Source: Luteimonas sp. BLCC-B24
GTDB lineage: Bacteria; Pseudomonadota; Gammaproteobacteria; Xanthomonadales; Xanthomonadaceae
Assembly: GCF_028550595.1 (NCBI RefSeq)
Contig: NZ_JAQQGN010000011.1
Span: 25,830 to 89,829, forward strand
DNA length: 64,000 bases
Direction of reading: 5' to 3'
Position numbers and translations under genes: made by a program. Below the pieces are notes generated by a model that saw only the letters and a program-made list of their open reading frames with translations, was not told the DNA's origin and did no database searches. How positions within the stretch are numbered: the stretch's first letter is position 1; every line of letters begins with the position of its first letter. Of this stretch, positions 60,401-64,000 are shown one piece after another.

Positions 60401-61359
60401 TCGCCGAATGGCAGTGGGATGCGCTGTTCGATGCCTGGTGGTCGGTGACCCACGCGATGCAGGCATTGCGCGACAACCCGCAGAGCGCCGAGGAAGAACG
60501 ACGCGCCGCGCGTGATTTCGCCGCGCCCGGCCTCAAGCCGGTGTTGACCTTCGACCCGGCCGACGACGTGGCGGCGCCGTTCGTGTCGACCGGGGCACGT
60601 CCGCGGGTCGCGATCCTGCGCGAGCAGGGCGTCAACGGCCAGATCGAAATGGCCGCGGCGTTCGACCGCGCCGGCTTCGCGGCGGTCGACGTGCACATGA
60701 GCGATCTGATCGAGGGCCGCGCCGACCTCGCGTCGATGCAGGGCTTCGTGGCCTGCGGCGGCTTCAGCTACGGCGACGTGCTGGGAGCGGGCCGCGGCTG
60801 GGCCACGTCGGTGATGGAACGCGAGGCGCTGCGCGATGCGTTCGCGGCGTTCTTCGGCCGTGAGGACACATTCTCGCTGGGCGTGTGCAACGGCTGCCAG
60901 ATGCTGTCGCAGTTGCGGGCGGTCATTCCCGGTGCGGAGCACTGGCCGCGTCTGCTGCGCAACCGCAGCGAGCAGTTCGAAGCCCGTTTCGGCCTGCTCG
61001 AGGTGGACGATTCGCCCTCGCTGTTCTTCGCCGGGATGGCGGGCTCGAGGATCCCGGTGGCGATCGCACACGGCGAGGGCCGGGTGCAGTTCGACTCGGC
61101 AGCGGATCGCGCCGCGGCGGCGGTGGCGCTGCGCTACATCGACGGCGACGGCGTGCCGGCGACCGTGTATCCCGCCAATCCCAACGGGTCCGAGGACGCG
61201 ATCGCAGGCCTCACCTCGGCCGATGGCCGGGCGACGATCCTCATGCCGCATCCCGAGCGCACACTGCGCACGGTCAATCTGAGCTGGGCGCCGCCGACGT
61301 GGCCGGACGACAGCCCGTGGATGCGCATGTTCCGCAACGCAAGACGCGCACTCGGCTGA
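57454..61359 (+). CDS. purL: Phosphoribosylformylglycinamidine synthase
   Basis: Fourth step of purine synthesis, converting FGAR to FGAM with glutamine. 1301 residues, the long single-chain form. Marks: [20 protein letters not shown] in part, [16 protein letters not shown] and [17 protein letters not shown] in the synthetase; the C-terminal glutaminase domain has [16 protein letters not shown], the catalytic cysteine in GVCNGCQM and the His/Glu of MPHPERTL. Intact. A terminator follows. Confidence 0.97.
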   Translation: MIVLEGQQALSPFRRERLEARLRAVAPGLRIVDAWHVYFVEAEPGQVPDDATLRRILEVDAGPVPAPAEGVVSRIVSPRLGTISPWASKSTELLRGAGLPVRRVERGLRIDLHGWPTDPAIAGAVARQLHDPMTQSLLDDVADADALFAVPPRGDVERIALDDLEAANARLGLALADDEIAYLRERFGALGRDPADVELMMFAQANSEHCRHKIFNASWTIDGEAQPQSLFRMIRHTHAQTPEHTLSAYSDNAAVVEGYPARRFRPDPVSFEYRSEPLVDSAFCIKVETHNHPTGISPFAGAATGAGGEIRDEGATGRGGKPKAGLTGFSVSHLRIPTLPQPWEGARALNPRMAPALEIMLDGPLGGAAFNNEFGRPNLLGYFRSFELPEGDAGLVRGYDKPIMLAGGLGAIDRTMVEKKTLSPGDAVVVLGGPAMLIGLGGGAASSVASGESAEDLDFASVQRDNPEMERRCQEVIDRCVALGERNPILWFHDVGAGGLSNAIPELLHDSGVGGIIDLGRVPSDDPSLSPMQLWCNESQERYVLGIPQDRVDDFTALCARERCPFAVVGVATAEEHLTVGYGVLPADGSASPTRLAGPHPIDLPMDVLFGKPPKMHREAERLSAHRWPTLATREIDLHEAGLRVLAHPTVASKSFLVTIGDRSVGGLTARDQMVGPWQLPVADCAITLSGFEGFAGEAMAIGERTPLALIDSAAAARMAVGEAITNLCAAPVDTLHRVKLSANWMAAAGHAGEEARLFDAVRAIALDLCPSLDLSIPVGKDSLSMQAQWQSDGVAHKVVSPVSLVISAFAPVPDVRAQLTPLLSREPDTELWLIGLGAGKQRIGGSVLAQCFGAFGGACPDVDDGSRLKAFFELICDAREAGLLLAYHDRSDGGAFATLCEMAFCSHLGLDIDLEGWGDERGRDAVRTLFSEELGAVVQIAAEDRAEFADLVARHGLIECAQRIARPTSTPRIRVHDGDERLAEWQWDALFDAWWSVTHAMQALRDNPQSAEEERRAARDFAAPGLKPVLTFDPADDVAAPFVSTGARPRVAILREQGVNGQIEMAAAFDRAGFAAVDVHMSDLIEGRADLASMQGFVACGGFSYGDVLGAGRGWATSVMEREALRDAFAAFFGREDTFSLGVCNGCQMLSQLRAVIPGAEHWPRLLRNRSEQFEARFGLLEVDDSPSLFFAGMAGSRIPVAIAHGEGRVQFDSAADRAAAAVALRYIDGDGVPATVYPANPNGSEDAIAGLTSADGRATILMPHPERTLRTVNLSWAPPTWPDDSPWMRMFRNARRALG

Positions 61360-61380
61360 CGCCGACCCGCCGTCGTGTCC

Positions 61381-61408
61381 AAGGCCCGCCCTGTGCGGGC
61401 CTTTTTTT
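61381..61408 (+). terminator. Terminator of purL
   Basis: Nine-bp stem (61381-61389 with 61395-61403), CCTGT loop and a T run. Confidence 0.93.
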
Positions 61409-61603
61409 GTGTCGCACTTTTGGATAGGCAGAATCTATCGACAGCGCGGCCGGAATCACCGGCCGACGCCACGGCTTTGCGACCGCTAGCACCTTCGAAA
61501 GGCGACTGTCGCCGCGACAAACGCCTGGCGCTCCATCATTGTCGTGACCAATGAGGTCAGATCATGCCGTGATGCGATCTTCACCTGAACGCGCGTTTGG
61601 GTA

Positions 61604-61633
61604 TTGACTGACGCGCCGTGTCAGTCCGAGTAT
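61604..61633 (+). promoter_or_regulatory. Candidate promoter with inverted repeat upstream of the adhesin
   Basis: TTGACT (61604-61609) followed after 18 bases by GAGTAT (61628-61633). Between lies a perfect 7-bp inverted repeat GACTGAC-N7-GTCAGTC (61606-61626). The -35 is close to consensus, the -10 only half. It lies in a 422-base stretch of lower GC with no gene. Confidence 0.45.
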
Positions 61634-61826
61634 CGGCCAACGGCGTTTCAGTTGGGGGATGTTCAGTTTTGGCCGGATTCCGTGAAACACCACGTTTCGA
61701 GCGACGGAAAACCGTCGCGATCAGGCCATCCGCTGCACGCCACGCGCCCGTCCACTCCGCGAACCCCGGGACCGCACTGCCGGTCACGTGCGCCGCCTTA
61801 TCACTCGAGACAAGGAACCGAATTCG

Positions 61827-64000
61827 ATGAATCGCATCTATCGCAAGGTCTGGAACAAGGCACTCGGTCAGCTCGTCGTCGCGTCGGAATTCGCTTCGGG
61901 CGACAGCGCAGGCGCCCCGACCGGTGCCGGACCGGTGTCGGGCCAGATGCGGGCCGGCCTGCCGGTGGCGCTGGGCGTGGTGCTGTTCGGACTGGGGGCA
62001 CCGGGCGCGTTCGCACAGTCGGTGGCGATCGGCGACAGCGGCCCGTGCGTGGTCGCCGGATGGCCGCTGATCGATCGCTGCGCCGTCGACGGCAGCGCGG
62101 TCGCCAGCGGCGTCAATGCGGTGGCCATCGGGACCGACGCACGGGCGACGGGCGCGCAGGCCGTCGCCATTGGCGCGGCAGCCAATGCCTCCTCGCCCAA
62201 CACCGTGAGCCTGGGCGCCTCGGCGCAGGCGACCGCGACCAGCGCCAGCGCAGTGGGCGCGAATGCGCGGGCCACGGCGGCCAATGCCACGGCGACCGGC
62301 GCCGGCGCCAACGCCCAGCAGACCGGCGCGACGGCCCTGGGGTCGAATGCCCGCGCCGGCGCCCAGCAGAGCACCGCGGTCGGCTTCACCGCGCAGGCGC
62401 TCGCCACCGGCGGCGTGGCGCTCGGACGCGCGGCCATCGTGCAGGCGCCGGCCACCAATGCGGTGGCGATCGGCCACGGCGCGATCGCCAGCGAGGCGGA
62501 CACCGTGTCGCTCGGGAATGGCACCGGCGCGGGCGGCGCACCCGCCACGCGCCGGATCACCAATCTCGCCGCCGGCGTCAACGCCACCGACGCGGTCAAC
62601 GTGGCCCAGCTCGACGCCGTCGCCGATGTGGCCGAGGAGACCAGCCGCTATTTCCAGGCCAGCGGCGACGGCGAGGCGGAGGTCATCGGCGACGACGCGG
62701 TGGCCGCCGGGTCCGGTGCGGCGGCCGACGGCGGCTACGCGACCGCGGTAGGTGCCTCGGCGCAGGCACTCGGCACTGGCGCATCGGCCTACGGCAGCGG
62801 CGCCTTCGCCATCGGCGAGACCGCGACCGCGCTCGGGTTCAACGCGGTGGCCTCGTCCGCGGACGCGGTCGCGGTGGGCGCGCGCGCCGAGGCTAGCGGC
62901 GAACTCTCCACCGCGACCGGCGCGGCGGCAGTGGCCAGTGGCGACGGCGCGCTCGCCAGCGGTGCACTGGCCGAGGCCAGCGGCATCGAGGCCACGGCCC
63001 TGGGCTTCTTCGCCGAGGCGAGCGGGGACGTGTCGACGGCGGTGGGCGCCGAAAGCGTGGCCAGCGGCGACGAAGCCGCCGCGTTCGGTTTCCGTGCCGA
63101 CGCCTCGGGTGATTTCGCGACCGCCGCCGGCGGCAACGCCTCGGCCTCGGGCCTCAACAGCTCGGCCTACGGCAATGCGAGCACCGCATCGGGCACGAGC
63201 AGCGTGGCGCTGGGCGCCGATGCCACGGCCACGGGGGGCTACAGCACCGCGGTCGGCCAGGCGGCGACCGCGACCGGCCTCAACAGCGTGGCGGTCGGCG
63301 GATCACTCGGCGGGCTCTACGTCACCGAGGCCTCGGGCGACTTCTCGACGGCGATCGGCGGCGCGGCCTGGGCGGGCGGCTTCAACAGCACGGCCGTCGG
63401 CAATTTCGCCGAAGCCGTCGCCGCCAACAGCGTGGCGCTGGGCGCGGATTCGATCGCCGATCGCGCCGACAGCGTGTCGGTGGGCAGCGCGGGCAACGAG
63501 CGTCAGATCACCCATGTCGCCGCCGGCACCGAGGCCACCGACGCGGTGAATCTCGGCCAGCTCGAAGAAGCCACGGCCGATGCCCGCTATTTCCGCGCGA
63601 CCGGCGAGGGCGAGGCCTACGCGCAGGGCGAGGACGCAACGGCCTCCGGCTCGAATGCGAATGCCGAGGGCGATTACGCGACCGCGCTCGGCGCATCGAG
63701 CGATGCCTTCGGTGAGGGCGCGTCGGCCGTCGGCAGCGGTGCTTTCGCACAGGGCGACCGGACCACGGCGCTGGGCTTCAACGCGGTCGCCGATGCCGAA
63801 GGGGCTTCGGCGCTGGGCGCTTCGGCCCAGGCCTCCGGCCCGTATGCGACGGCCGTGGGCGCCGAATCGAACGCGTCCGGCCAGCAGGCGCTGGCCAGCG
63901 GCTTCCGCGCGATCGCCTCCGGTGACGGGGCGACGGCGACCGGCAGCTACAGCGAGGCGACGGGCTTCCTGTCGACCGCGCTCGGCTACGGCGCCGATGC
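61827..64000 (+). CDS. Trimeric autotransporter adhesin (YadA/Hia type), N-terminal part
   Basis: Open from ATG 61827 (AAGGAACCG upstream) to the window end, so 724 codons are seen and the C-terminal membrane anchor is missing. The first ~25 residues (MNRIYRKVWNKALGQLVVAS) are the extended signal peptide region of type V secretion proteins, followed by a signal peptide ending GAFAQS. The passenger is made of YadA head repeats (AVAIG, ATAVGA, VALGA types), with neck motifs RRITNLAAGVNATDAVN (~residue 240) and RQITHVAAGTEATDAVN (~560). A module of about 313 codons starting at RYFQASGDGEA is repeated as RYFRATGEGEA. It is a cell-surface adhesin for attachment, autoaggregation or biofilm. The preceding gene ends in a terminator. 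Confidence 0.93.
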   Translation, partial: MNRIYRKVWNKALGQLVVASEFASGDSAGAPTGAGPVSGQMRAGLPVALGVVLFGLGAPGAFAQSVAIGDSGPCVVAGWPLIDRCAVDGSAVASGVNAVAIGTDARATGAQAVAIGAAANASSPNTVSLGASAQATATSASAVGANARATAANATATGAGANAQQTGATALGSNARAGAQQSTAVGFTAQALATGGVALGRAAIVQAPATNAVAIGHGAIASEADTVSLGNGTGAGGAPATRRITNLAAGVNATDAVNVAQLDAVADVAEETSRYFQASGDGEAEVIGDDAVAAGSGAAADGGYATAVGASAQALGTGASAYGSGAFAIGETATALGFNAVASSADAVAVGARAEASGELSTATGAAAVASGDGALASGALAEASGIEATALGFFAEASGDVSTAVGAESVASGDEAAAFGFRADASGDFATAAGGNASASGLNSSAYGNASTASGTSSVALGADATATGGYSTAVGQAATATGLNSVAVGGSLGGLYVTEASGDFSTAIGGAAWAGGFNSTAVGNFAEAVAANSVALGADSIADRADSVSVGSAGNERQITHVAAGTEATDAVNLGQLEEATADARYFRATGEGEAYAQGEDATASGSNANAEGDYATALGASSDAFGEGASAVGSGAFAQGDRTTALGFNAVADAEGASALGASAQASGPYATAVGAESNASGQQALASGFRAIASGDGATATGSYSEATGFLSTALGYGAD

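Overview
The window is a GC-rich (roughly 70% by eye) chromosomal segment of a Gram-negative bacterium, most likely a Luteimonas/Lysobacter-type member of the Xanthomonadaceae (Lysobacteraceae). The support is the gene order dsbD-tlpA-aroQ-lprI-accB-accC, groES-groEL, pepA-holC-valS opposite lptF-lptG, the outer-membrane and LPS functions, and many small secreted proteins with Ala-X-Ala signal peptides. Genus is an inference. No rRNA, tRNA, CRISPR array, IS transposase or prophage was seen.

Layout. 1-18 kb: accessory and small genes: GAF histidine kinase, two PQQ-type sugar dehydrogenases, a GH2-like hydrolase, an OmpR-type regulator, many secreted proteins, a catalytically degenerate SRAP protein, apt, a lytic transglycosylase, an EF-hand protein and a HAD phosphatase. 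18-25 kb: leftward dsbD-tlpA-aroQ-lprI-accB-(four-helix-bundle gene)-accC, linking disulfide reduction, shikimate pathway and fatty acid synthesis. 25-31 kb: pagL-like, groES-groEL with RpoH-type promoter and CIRCE-like operator, a DUF6445-like oxygenase, an AsmA-like protein, then an aromatic-rich leader peptide, an attenuator and DAHP synthase. 32-39 kb: three FAD oxidoreductases, a GIY-YIG/GNAT fusion and a MurG-like gene coupled to a PYROXD2-like oxidoreductase. 38-46 kb: glnE, rpoH, a serine hydrolase, zupT and NDH-2. 46-61 kb: valS, holC, pepA, lptF-lptG, RDD protein, xerD, a long hairpin-repeat array, dsbC and purL. 61.8 kb to the right edge: the first 724 codons of a trimeric autotransporter adhesin.

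Most notable: (1) a Phe-Phe-Tyr-Trp-Tyr leader peptide and terminator in front of DAHP synthase; (2) a perfect CIRCE-like inverted repeat over a sigma-E-like promoter of rpoH, matching a CIRCE-like site at groES, which suggests an HrcA-sigma32-sigmaE loop; (3) an element bounded by inverted GGGATTS heptamers that carries a four-helix-bundle gene between accB and accC, and ORF-less versions between groES/groEL and holC/valS; (4) a tandem array of two alternating hairpin types after xerD; (5) an SRAP protein without any of its catalytic residues; (6) a GIY-YIG/GNAT fusion; (7) an alphaproteobacterial-style MurG paralogue.
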